Assembly: GCF_000218565.1 (NCBI RefSeq)
Contig: NC_015684.1
Location: 620,001 to 684,000, forward strand
DNA length: 64,000 bases
Direction: 5' to 3'
From: Afipia carboxidovorans OM5
GTDB taxonomy: Bacteria > Pseudomonadota > Alphaproteobacteria > Rhizobiales > Xanthobacteraceae
This document shows positions 47,450 through 55,250 of the stretch, piece after piece. The stretch's first letter is position 1. The number at the start of each line of letters is the position of its first letter. The translations under genes were made by a program, and so were the position numbers. Below the pieces are notes generated by a model. That model was not told the DNA's origin and ran no database searches. It saw only the letters and a program-made list of their open reading frames with translations.

Positions 47450-48346
47450 TCAGCTCACCGTCTCGCCGAGATATCCCAGAAGCGAATCATACACGGCCCG
47501 GATGTGCGGCAGGAATTGCGAATCCTGCTGCACGCTGATGTAGAGCGGCACGGTGGTGAAGCGATCGGGGACGATCTTGCGCAAACCGGACAACTCGGCT
47601 TGCGCATAATTCGGCAGCATGACAATGCCGAGGCCTTCCTGAGCTGCGTTCATCTGGGAAAACATGCTGGTCGCGCGAAAACCGATCTTGGGATTTTCGA
47701 TGAACTCTTCGAGCCAGCGGGCCGAGGGCAGGAAAATCGGATCGTCGATGTAGCCGATGAAGGTCTCGCCCTGCAGGTCGGTCGGCAGCATGATCGTGCG
47801 CCCGCCGATATACTCGTCGCTCGCATAGAGATGAAAGCAGACGTCGGCGATCTTCTGGGTCACGAGCGAACCGGTCGCGGGCTCGAAGAAGCTGACGAAA
47901 ATATCGGCCTCGCGTTTGGAGATATCGACGTGGTTCGATGTCGTCACGAGATGAACTTCGATCTCGGGATAGGCGACCGACAGCGCCTTCAGTGAACGCG
48001 CGATCAACAGCGATCCGATGCCCTCCATCGAGGCGATGGTGACGCGGCCGCTTGCAATGGTGCCTTTGCTAGTAATGCCCTGAATTTCGAGGAGCGAGGC
48101 TTCCATCTTCTCGACGCGGGAGAAAATCTCGTTGCCGAGTGGGGTCAGCGACAGCCCCTGCCGGTTCCGCTTGAAGATCGTGCCGCCGGTGCTGAACTCG
48201 ACCTGCGCAAGGCGACGGCTGACGGTCGATTGATCGACGCCGAGTCGCCGCGCCGCGGCGACAAGCGTGCCGGTTCTTGCCACTTCCAGCACCACGCGGA
48301 AGTGGTCCCAGCCGAGTTGGGTCAGTGAAAGATATTTCGTCCCCAT
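47450..48346 (-). CDS. LysR-family transcriptional regulator
   Basis: 298 residues. The N-terminal helix-turn-helix is FRVVLEVARTGTLVAAARRLGVDQSTVSRRLAQVEFSTG, followed by the linker helix and an effector-binding domain. It is downstream of and on the opposite strand to the DUF1185 gene, and could bind the palindromes at 46590–46634. Directly upstream, on the same strand, lies the IclR gene. Ligand unknown. Confidence 0.9.
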   Translation of the reverse strand: MGTKYLSLTQLGWDHFRVVLEVARTGTLVAAARRLGVDQSTVSRRLAQVEFSTGGTIFKRNRQGLSLTPLGNEIFSRVEKMEASLLEIQGITSKGTIASGRVTIASMEGIGSLLIARSLKALSVAYPEIEVHLVTTSNHVDISKREADIFVSFFEPATGSLVTQKIADVCFHLYASDEYIGGRTIMLPTDLQGETFIGYIDDPIFLPSARWLEEFIENPKIGFRATSMFSQMNAAQEGLGIVMLPNYAQAELSGLRKIVPDRFTTVPLYISVQQDSQFLPHIRAVYDSLLGYLGETVS

Positions 48347-48373
48347 GCAGCGTTTCTCTTGTCAAACGCACGG

Positions 48374-49183
48374 TCAGGATTGGAGAGCGCTGCCTGCTTC
48401 TGACAAGGCTCTGGCGAAGTCTTTCGTAAAGTCACTGGTCCGGACGATTTTGTCCGGCGTCACCTCTGATCGGAGGCAACTGATCGCAACCGCGGCGGCG
48501 GAGCGTTGCCCCTCCCAGCCGCAGATCGGTGCGCCGACCGACCACATGTGGTCGCGCGTTTCTCCGTCGTCGATCGAAAATCCCCGTTCGCGAATTTCCT
48601 CGAGTTGACGGATCAGCTTGCTGACGTTCGGAACGCTGCTTTGCGTCAGCCGCGCGAACTCATGGCGCTTGTAGAAATCGCGCACCTCGCTGTTCGACAA
48701 CGTGCTGAGCAGCGCCTTGCCGGTCGCGGTGCAGCAGGCAGGTAGCTTCATGCCGGGCCTGAACGTGATGCCGAGCGCGAGCGGGCTGTTGCGGCATGCA
48801 ATGTAGATCACGTCCGGGCCATCCAGCACCGCGAGGATGGCGGCTTCCTGATGAAACTGCGGATAGCGATTCCAGATCGCGTAGAATTCTGCAGGGAGCT
48901 CGGAGCTTTCAATGCGTGCATTCGCGAGTTCGACCACGCGCAGGCCGAGCCGATACGTGCTGTCCGCCTGCCTGTCGAGGAAGCCGCCGTTCACGAGCGT
49001 TGCGAGCAGTCCATGCGCGGAGCTTTTAGCAATTCCAAGTTCGTCGGCGATCTCTGTCAGAGTCACCGACCGTCCGGTGCGTGCAATGAACGTCAAGATC
49101 CCTAAGCCGCGCGTCAACGCGGGAGCGAGGTCTTTCTTGACCGGTGGTTTCGTCTGCGTGGTCATCTCCGCTTTCCGTTGCAT
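48374..49183 (-). CDS. IclR-family transcriptional regulator
   Basis: 269 residues from the ATG at 49183; an ATG at 49165 with GGAAAG before it may be the true start. The N-terminal winged helix is VTLTEIADELGIAKSSAHGLLATLVNGGFL. The C-terminal ligand domain contains PACCTATGKALLS, typical of IclR. It is divergent from the Liv importer operon and is the obvious candidate regulator of it. Confidence 0.9.
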   Translation of the reverse strand: MQRKAEMTTQTKPPVKKDLAPALTRGLGILTFIARTGRSVTLTEIADELGIAKSSAHGLLATLVNGGFLDRQADSTYRLGLRVVELANARIESSELPAEFYAIWNRYPQFHQEAAILAVLDGPDVIYIACRNSPLALGITFRPGMKLPACCTATGKALLSTLSNSEVRDFYKRHEFARLTQSSVPNVSKLIRQLEEIRERGFSIDDGETRDHMWSVGAPICGWEGQRSAAAVAISCLRSEVTPDKIVRTSDFTKDFARALSEAGSALQS

Positions 49184-49651
49184 TTCGTATTCCAGATGCG
49201 TTCGCCGCAGATGTCATTTCACCTCAGAGGACGGGCATTGACATTCTGACGAGAGGTGTCACAATTCAGTCTATCGAACTTGGTTCTATATGTCGAATTA
49301 AAAATTGTACGATGTCGTCCACGATACGGAGGTAACCCCCTGTGAGGACGATCGCTCAATTCTCGCCTGCGCTTGGCAGGCACGGGCTATCGCGCGGAGC
49401 TGCAGGCTGGCGCATGCGAAGCCGGTTGCGGGGCACGCCATCCCGCAAGCGCGGACGCGGCTTTGCCCGCCGCGATGCTCAACATCTATCGTACAGCGCT
49501 AATTTCGCAGGCGGGCCCTGCAAGCCTTTCACCATCACTCCCATTCTGCCGGCTGCAACGAACGCACGTTCGCGCGGATGGGAGAGACACGCACCGCCAA
49601 GAGTGCTCCGTATCTTCAACGAACGTAACCAGTGCCACGAGGGAGGTCAGT
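49184..49651. other. 468-base control region between the IclR and Liv importer genes
   Basis: No convincing gene; an in-frame extension of the binding-protein ORF into this region lacks coding character. It holds a possible plus-strand promoter (49238–49265) and an AT-rich stretch (about 49275–49315) that could carry regulator sites. A strong ribosome site, GAGGGAGG, ends the region. Confidence 0.5.
49238..49265 (+). promoter_or_regulatory. Possible promoter of the Liv importer operon
   Basis: TTGACA (49238–49243), a 16-base spacer and CACAAT (49260–49265). The -35 box is perfect, the -10 box matches at four of six positions. It would leave a leader of roughly 380 bases. Confidence 0.4.
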
Positions 49652-50806
49652 ATGTTGTTTAAAGCAGCAGCAGTCGGTGTTGCATTGGCGGTGTCTGCCG
49701 TCACTGCTCACGCGCAATCCAAGGAAACGGTCAAGATCGGTTTCGTCGGTCCGCTGTCGGGCGGCAACTCCGCCGCCGGTGTTGGCGGCCGCAACTCCGC
49801 CGAGCTCGCAGTGCGTCTGCGAAACGCCGATCCGAAGTCGAAATACAAATACGAACTCGTTGCGCTCGACGACGAGTGCAAACCGAACGTCGGCATTCAG
49901 GTTGCGACGCGCGCTGCGACCGACAAGAACATCATCGCTGGCGTGACGCATTATTGCTCGGCGGTCGCGATCGCGACGGTGGATGTCTATCATCGTTTCG
50001 GCATGCCCGCAGTGGTGTGGGGCGCGATCCTTCCGGCGATCACCTACGGGAACGACTACAAGGAAATCCATCGCGTCAACGGCTCGATGCTCGACGAAAC
50101 CGCGGTCGCAACGACGTTCCTGACCGGTACCGGTTACAAGAAGTGGGTCGTGGTCCACGACACGACGGACTACGGCAACGGTCTCCTCAAGTTCTTCCAG
50201 GAGAAGATCGCCAAGACTGACGGGCAGATCGTCGGCACGTTCGGCGTGAGCGCGGATCAGCAGGACTTCTCGGCCGAGCTTCTCAAGATCAAGGAAGCCA
50301 AGCCCCAGATCGTCGTCTTCGCAGGCCTGACACCGCTCGGCGTGCGCGTGCGTTCGCAGATGGAGCGTCTCGGCGTCAACATCCAGTTCGCGGGCGTGTC
50401 GGGTATCATGTCCACGTCGTATCTCGAAGCGCTCGGTCCGAATGCGGAAGCAACCATCGCTTTCCACAACGGCGCCCCGCCTGAGACGATGCCGGGCGGC
50501 AAGAAGTTCATCGAGGACTATCAGAAGGCCGGCTTCAAGGAGCCTGCCGAGCCTTACGGGCCTTACGCCTATGTCGCCGCCGATCTGATCATGGCCGCGA
50601 TCGAGAAGGTCGGGCCGGATCGCAAGAAGGTTCGCGATGTGCTGAACGCCACCAAGAACTATCAGAGCATTGCGGGCGCGATCACGTTCGACGACCATCG
50701 CAACAATAGCGTGGCCTCGACCAAGTATGTCGCGCAGGATGGCCACTGGGTCCGCTGGGAAGACAGCGAATATGTCAGCGGCAAACGCAAGCTGAAGGGC
50801 CTCTAA
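49652..50806 (+). CDS. Branched-chain amino acid-type ABC substrate-binding protein (LivK-like)
   Basis: 384 residues from the ATG at 49652 with GAGGGAGG upstream. A secretion signal (MLFKAAAVGVALAVSAVTAHAQ) precedes the family start KIGFVGPLSGGNSAAGVGGRNSAELA. The two-lobe fold continues with VVHDTTDYGNGLLKFFQEK. Ligands of this family include branched-chain and aromatic amino acids, amides and aromatic acids; not predictable here. Confidence 0.93.
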   Translation: MLFKAAAVGVALAVSAVTAHAQSKETVKIGFVGPLSGGNSAAGVGGRNSAELAVRLRNADPKSKYKYELVALDDECKPNVGIQVATRAATDKNIIAGVTHYCSAVAIATVDVYHRFGMPAVVWGAILPAITYGNDYKEIHRVNGSMLDETAVATTFLTGTGYKKWVVVHDTTDYGNGLLKFFQEKIAKTDGQIVGTFGVSADQQDFSAELLKIKEAKPQIVVFAGLTPLGVRVRSQMERLGVNIQFAGVSGIMSTSYLEALGPNAEATIAFHNGAPPETMPGGKKFIEDYQKAGFKEPAEPYGPYAYVAADLIMAAIEKVGPDRKKVRDVLNATKNYQSIAGAITFDDHRNNSVASTKYVAQDGHWVRWEDSEYVSGKRKLKGL

Positions 50807-50824
50807 GGCGAGAGGCGCATCGGG

Positions 50825-51739
50825 ATGGCCATTTTCTTCGAGTTCGTCTTCAACGGCGCGGTACTCGGCATCATGTATGCCCTGGTTGCGGTGGGCTTCA
50901 CTCTCTTCTTCGGGGTGCTGGACGTCATCAAGTTTTCGCACGGTGACGTTCTCACCCTGGGAGCCTTCTCCGGTCTGATCGCATTTTTGGCCCTGCAACT
51001 CGTGGGTCTTGACCTTCCTTTTCTCGGCCTCATCTTCGTCCTTCTGGTCGCATGCCTCGTCACCGGCGCCATTGGCGCCGGTATCGGGCAGTTGTTCGTC
51101 ATTCCGATGCGCAACTCGTCCGCCTTCAACATTCTCCTGATGACGCTGATGATCGGAACGGTGATCCGTGAATCGATCCGCCTGTTCTATCCGAACGGCG
51201 CGAATCCGAAGGCGTTTCCATCGCTCCTGCCCAAAACGCCGATTGAGCTCGGCGGCGTGTTTTTAAGGCTCGATAGTCTCATCCTTCTCGCGCTCGGATT
51301 TGCGGTGGTGTTTCTGACGCACTGGCTGATCCGGCATACCAAGCTCGGCCTCGCCATTCGCGCCGTCGCTCAGGATGGCGACACCGCGCAGGCGATGGGC
51401 ATTCCGTTCCGGCGCACGGTGCTCGCGACCTTCGCGCTCGGCTCGCTGCTTGCGGGGATCGCCGGCGTCATGCACGGCATCTATTACAGCGAGATCAATT
51501 TCAGCGTGGGTCTGTTGCTCGGCATCATCGGCTTCTCCGCGGCCGTGGTCGGCGGCCTCGGCAGCATCTGGGGTGCCATCATCGGCGGCTTCACCTTCGC
51601 CGCGCTGCAGACGCTGTGGGTCGTCGTATTTCCCGATGCCAGCGGCTATCGCGATGTGTTCGCCTTCGCCGCGATCATCATCGCCATGACGATTTTCCCC
51701 ACCGGCATCATCGCCGAGCGATACAGCGAAAGGGTGTGA
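50825..51739 (+). CDS. Branched-chain amino acid-type ABC permease (LivH)
   Basis: 304 residues, about eight membrane segments. It begins FFEFVFNGAVLGIMYALVAVGFTLFFGVLDVIKFSHGD, a LivH hallmark, and has AVAQDGDTAQAMGIPFRRT as the ATPase-contact loop. Its stop lies just before the LivM start. Confidence 0.94.
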   Translation: MAIFFEFVFNGAVLGIMYALVAVGFTLFFGVLDVIKFSHGDVLTLGAFSGLIAFLALQLVGLDLPFLGLIFVLLVACLVTGAIGAGIGQLFVIPMRNSSAFNILLMTLMIGTVIRESIRLFYPNGANPKAFPSLLPKTPIELGGVFLRLDSLILLALGFAVVFLTHWLIRHTKLGLAIRAVAQDGDTAQAMGIPFRRTVLATFALGSLLAGIAGVMHGIYYSEINFSVGLLLGIIGFSAAVVGGLGSIWGAIIGGFTFAALQTLWVVVFPDASGYRDVFAFAAIIIAMTIFPTGIIAERYSERV

Positions 51740-51741
51740 TC

Positions 51742-52884
51742 GTGAATCCTTTGCGCGTCGTATCTTCGGTCGCGATCATCGCGTTTGCCGTTGTCTGGAC
51801 GATCGTCGTCCTTGCTGCGGAAGAGCAGTGGCAGGTGGGTGCGGCGCTCGCCGTCGCGGCGGTGGCGATTGTTGCCGTGTCCCGCATGAAGGCCGGTGCG
51901 GAGCTGGCATCCTTGCTGACCGACTCCGGTTCGTGGGTCGTGTGGACGATCCCGGTTGCGGTCGTCGCCATCGCTGTCGCCATCCATGAGGATCACTTCC
52001 AGCTCATGATGCTGGCCTCGGTGCTGATCTACGGGCTCGCCTGCATCGGGCTCACCATCCAGTTCGGCTATGCGGGCGTGATCAACTTCGCCGGCGCGGC
52101 GTTCTTCGGCGTCGGCGGTTATACGGCCGCCGTGATGGGAAGCACCGGCGTGCCGTCGCTGCTGATCCTGCTGGCGGGCGGGTTCATGGCCGCGCTGATC
52201 GGCAGCATCATCATTCTGCCGGTGCTGCGAACGCAGGGGCACTATGCCGCGCTGATCACCATCGCCTTCGGCCTGTTGTTCCGGAGCTTCCTCGAGGTGA
52301 ACCCCGCGCTGGGTGGGCCGCAGGGTCTCAAGGTCGAGGGCGCAAGCGTCGCCGGACATTCTCTCCTGAACGGCATCACATTCGGCTCCTTCGAGGCGTC
52401 GTTCTATCTCAACTATGTGCTGCTGGCGCTCGCGGCGTTCACGCTATTCTTTCTGTTGGCGCGAAACCTGGAGAAAAGTTGGATCGGCCTCAACCTTGAC
52501 GCGGTGCGCGAAGATACGGTCGGCGCCTCGGTGTTCGGCATCAACGTCGCAGGCTGGCGCATCTTTGCCTTCGTTGTCGGGAATTTCCTGATCGGCGTTG
52601 CGGGTGCGCTGTTTGCGATGATGCAGAACTTCATCGCGCCGAGCAATTTCACGTTCTCGGATTCGCTTTTGATGCTGTCGATCATCGTCCTTGGCGGCAT
52701 CGGCAATCTCTGGGCGGTTCTGCCGGCGGCCATCCTCGTCGTGGTGTTTCCCGAGAAGCTTCAGGGCATCGGCGAATATCGCATTCTCGTTTTCGCGATC
52801 CTTGTCGTTCTGGTGCTGCGTTTCCGCCCGGCCGGTCTATTTCCGCGGGCGATGCGGCAGTTCAGAAGGGAGGTGGGGCAATGA
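51742..52884 (+). CDS. Branched-chain amino acid-type ABC permease (LivM)
   Basis: 380 residues from the GTG at 51742, which has AAAGGG at good distance; a GTG at 51736 overlapping the LivH stop is the alternative. LivM features are LTIQFGYAGVINFAGAAFFGVGGYTAA and NLDAVREDTVGASVFGINVAGWR. About ten membrane segments. Its stop overlaps the LivG start as ATGA. Confidence 0.92.
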   Translation: MNPLRVVSSVAIIAFAVVWTIVVLAAEEQWQVGAALAVAAVAIVAVSRMKAGAELASLLTDSGSWVVWTIPVAVVAIAVAIHEDHFQLMMLASVLIYGLACIGLTIQFGYAGVINFAGAAFFGVGGYTAAVMGSTGVPSLLILLAGGFMAALIGSIIILPVLRTQGHYAALITIAFGLLFRSFLEVNPALGGPQGLKVEGASVAGHSLLNGITFGSFEASFYLNYVLLALAAFTLFFLLARNLEKSWIGLNLDAVREDTVGASVFGINVAGWRIFAFVVGNFLIGVAGALFAMMQNFIAPSNFTFSDSLLMLSIIVLGGIGNLWAVLPAAILVVVFPEKLQGIGEYRILVFAILVVLVLRFRPAGLFPRAMRQFRREVGQ

Positions 52885-53654
52885 CGCACCTGTTTTCCGC
52901 AAAGGATGTGTCCGTCAAGTTCGGCGGCCTGCAGGCGCTCGACAGCCTCTCGCTCGATATCAATGAGGGCACGATTACCGGCCTGATCGGGCCCAACGGC
53001 TCCGGCAAGACGACGTTCTTCAACGCCGTCACCGGCCTTTGCAATCTGAGTGGCGGCCAGGTGTCGATCGACGGCAAGGAGATCGGTGGGCTGCCGGCGC
53101 GCCAGATCTATCAGTTCGGCGTGACGCGGACGTTCCAGCGCTCGCGGCTTTGTCTGTCGCTGTCGGTGTTCGACAACATCGTGATCGGCCGGCAGAACAG
53201 CCTCGATCTCGGGATCTTCAGCAATCTCATTCGCCGCCGGCAGTTCAATCAGTCGGTGCGCGAAAATTATGAGCGCGTGCACGGGTTGCTGAGGGCGTTC
53301 AGCGAACCGCTGGCGCAACGGATTTTCGATCCGCTGCATCGTCTCAACATGATCGACAGGCGACGGATCGAAGTCTGCCGTGCGTTGATCGCGGAGCCGC
53401 GCCTTCTGCTGCTGGACGAGCCCTCCGCAGGCATGACGCCCGACGAGACCCGCGAGTTCATGGGCGATATTCTCAATGTGCGGAAACACAATCCGCGCAT
53501 GAGCATCATCATCATCGAGCACGAAATGGATATCATGCAGCGCGTCGCCGAGCACTGCGTGGTTCTCAATTACGGCCGCAAGGTCGCTGAGGGAACGTTC
53601 GAGGCGGTGGTTGCCGATCCTTGGGTTCAGGAAGCGTATCTGGGGACATCATGA
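52881..53654 (+). CDS. Branched-chain amino acid-type ABC ATPase (LivG)
   Basis: 257 residues. Walker A GPNGSGKTTFFNA, Q-loop and LivG-specific GVTRTFQRSRLCLSLSVFDNI, a variant signature region LNMIDRRRIEVCRAL in which the canonical LSGGQ is not evident, and Walker B LLLLDEPSAGMTPDE. The lack of an LSGGQ motif is unusual and worth noting. It overlaps both neighbouring genes by four bases. Confidence 0.9.
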   Translation: MTHLFSAKDVSVKFGGLQALDSLSLDINEGTITGLIGPNGSGKTTFFNAVTGLCNLSGGQVSIDGKEIGGLPARQIYQFGVTRTFQRSRLCLSLSVFDNIVIGRQNSLDLGIFSNLIRRRQFNQSVRENYERVHGLLRAFSEPLAQRIFDPLHRLNMIDRRRIEVCRALIAEPRLLLLDEPSAGMTPDETREFMGDILNVRKHNPRMSIIIIEHEMDIMQRVAEHCVVLNYGRKVAEGTFEAVVADPWVQEAYLGTS

Positions 53655-54367
53655 GCGGAAATCTTGTCACCAACAACATCACCGCCGCTTACGGCAGTGC
53701 CCGCGTGCTGTCCGGGGTGTCCATCGTGGCGAAGGCCGGCGCCATCACCTGCATTCTCGGCGCCAACGGCTCCGGCAAGACGTCGCTGATCCGCGCCATC
53801 CTCGGCCTGCTGCCTGTGCTCGAAGGCGACGTCTCGCTCGACGGTGAGGCGTTGAACGGCCTTGCCACCCATGTCCGCATCGCGCGCGGGGTCGGCTGCG
53901 TGCCGGAAGGCCGCAAGCTGTTTCCGAAAATGACGGTCGAGGAAAACCTTCGCGTCGGGGCCTATCTGGTCAAGGACAAGTCCGTCGTCGCGGAGCGGCT
54001 CGAGAAAGTCTATGCGACGTTTCCGCGGTTGGCCGAGCGCAAGCAGCAGTTCGCCGGCACGATGTCCGGCGGCGAGCAGGCAATGGTGTCGATCGGCCGG
54101 GCGCTGATGAGCGAGCCGCGCATTCTCCTGATCGACGAGCCGTCGCTCGGCCTGTCGCCGGCGCTGGTGCGTGATTCGTTCGCCATCATCCGCGACATCA
54201 ACAAATCGGGCGTGTCGGTGCTGCTGGTCGAGCAGAACGTCCGGCAGACGCTTGCGATCGCCGATTACGGCTATGTCATCAGTCAGGGCGCCGTCGTCGC
54301 CGAAGGCACGTCGCAGGATCTTCTGAACGATGAGGAAATGAAGAAGGCCTATTTCGGCGTGCACTAA
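53651..54367 (+). CDS. Branched-chain amino acid-type ABC ATPase (LivF)
   Basis: 238 residues from the ATG at 53651, overlapping the LivG stop. Walker A GANGSGKTSLIRA, LivF-type GVGCVPEGRKLFPKMTVEENL, signature MSGGEQAMVSIGRALM (usual LSGGEQQ) and Walker B LLIDEPSLGLSP. It is the last gene of the operon and is followed by palindromic repeats. Confidence 0.93.
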   Translation: MSGNLVTNNITAAYGSARVLSGVSIVAKAGAITCILGANGSGKTSLIRAILGLLPVLEGDVSLDGEALNGLATHVRIARGVGCVPEGRKLFPKMTVEENLRVGAYLVKDKSVVAERLEKVYATFPRLAERKQQFAGTMSGGEQAMVSIGRALMSEPRILLIDEPSLGLSPALVRDSFAIIRDINKSGVSVLLVEQNVRQTLAIADYGYVISQGAVVAEGTSQDLLNDEEMKKAYFGVH

Positions 54368-54395
54368 GGGTGTTGACGGAAATGTTGTTGTCGTC

Positions 54396-54475
54396 ATGGC
54401 CGGGCTTGTCCCGGCCATCCACGCCTTCTTGCATTGAAATTTTAAGACGTGGATGCCCGGCATAAAGCCGGGCAT
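54396..54475. repeat. Dispersed palindromic element, copy 4 (two hairpins)
   Basis: ATGGCCGGG–CTTGT–CCCGGCCAT (54396–54418) and ATGCCCGGC–ATAAA–GCCGGGCAT (54453–54475). It lies between the convergent livF and response-regulator genes and may terminate both. Confidence 0.85.
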
Positions 54476-54513
54476 GACGAATTGCGAGAGCTGTTGAGTC
54501 CTACACCCGGGCG

Positions 54514-55203
54514 CTATGTCAGGCCGCGGCGGTTCGCTTCGATTGCCGCTTCGGCGCGCGATGAAATGTTCAGCTTGCGATAGATCACCTTCACATAGCC
54601 CGCGACGGTATGCGGCGTGAGGCCGAGCACGCGCGCAGTTTCCGCAACCCGAAGTCCGCGGCCGAGAAGCCGCAGCACGTCGGTCTCGCGTGCGGTGAGG
54701 CTGCAGGCGGATTCCGGATCGGAGGTCTGCGGTTTAACTTGCGCGAAATGCTGCAGCATGCGCTGGGCAATCGACGGCGACAGCGGCGGCTCGCCATTAT
54801 CGATGCGATGCAGATATTGCACCATCGTATCCGGGTGCCGATCCTTCAGCAGGTAGCCTTGCGCACCGGCGGCAATCGCCTCGAACAGATGCCGGTCATC
54901 GTCGTAGATCGTGGTGACGATCCGCAGCACGGTCGGGTAGCGGGCCGTCAGTTCGCGGATGATGTCGATACCGGAGCCGTCCGGCATGCCGAGATCGATC
55001 AGGGCGAGCGCGCCACTGTTGTCGGCCATGCGCGCGCCATGCGCCTTCAGCCACGCCAGCGCCGTTGCGCAGGACGATGCCTCGGCGATCTCGGCATGCT
55101 CGAATGCCGACGCCACCATCTGGCGGAGCCACGCGCGGGTGTCGGCCTGATCTTCGATGATCAAGACCTGTCGCGGGCGGCCCTGTGCTGGTGACAATGT
55201 CAT
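54514..55203 (-). CDS. LuxR/NarL-type response regulator
   Basis: 229 residues. The receiver domain has the acidic pair in VLIIEDQ and the phospho-acceptor Asp in LALIDLGMPDGSG, with YLLKD at the end of the domain. The C-terminal LuxR helix-turn-helix is LTARETDVLRLLGRGLRVAETARVLGLTPHTVAGYVKVIYRKL. It is encoded 47 bases after the sensor kinase gene and is its probable partner. Confidence 0.92.
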   Translation of the reverse strand: MTLSPAQGRPRQVLIIEDQADTRAWLRQMVASAFEHAEIAEASSCATALAWLKAHGARMADNSGALALIDLGMPDGSGIDIIRELTARYPTVLRIVTTIYDDDRHLFEAIAAGAQGYLLKDRHPDTMVQYLHRIDNGEPPLSPSIAQRMLQHFAQVKPQTSDPESACSLTARETDVLRLLGRGLRVAETARVLGLTPHTVAGYVKVIYRKLNISSRAEAAIEANRRGLT

Positions 55204-55250
55204 GAGGCGGACTTTTCGCTCCGGACCGTAGGGCGGTATGGGGAAGCCGC

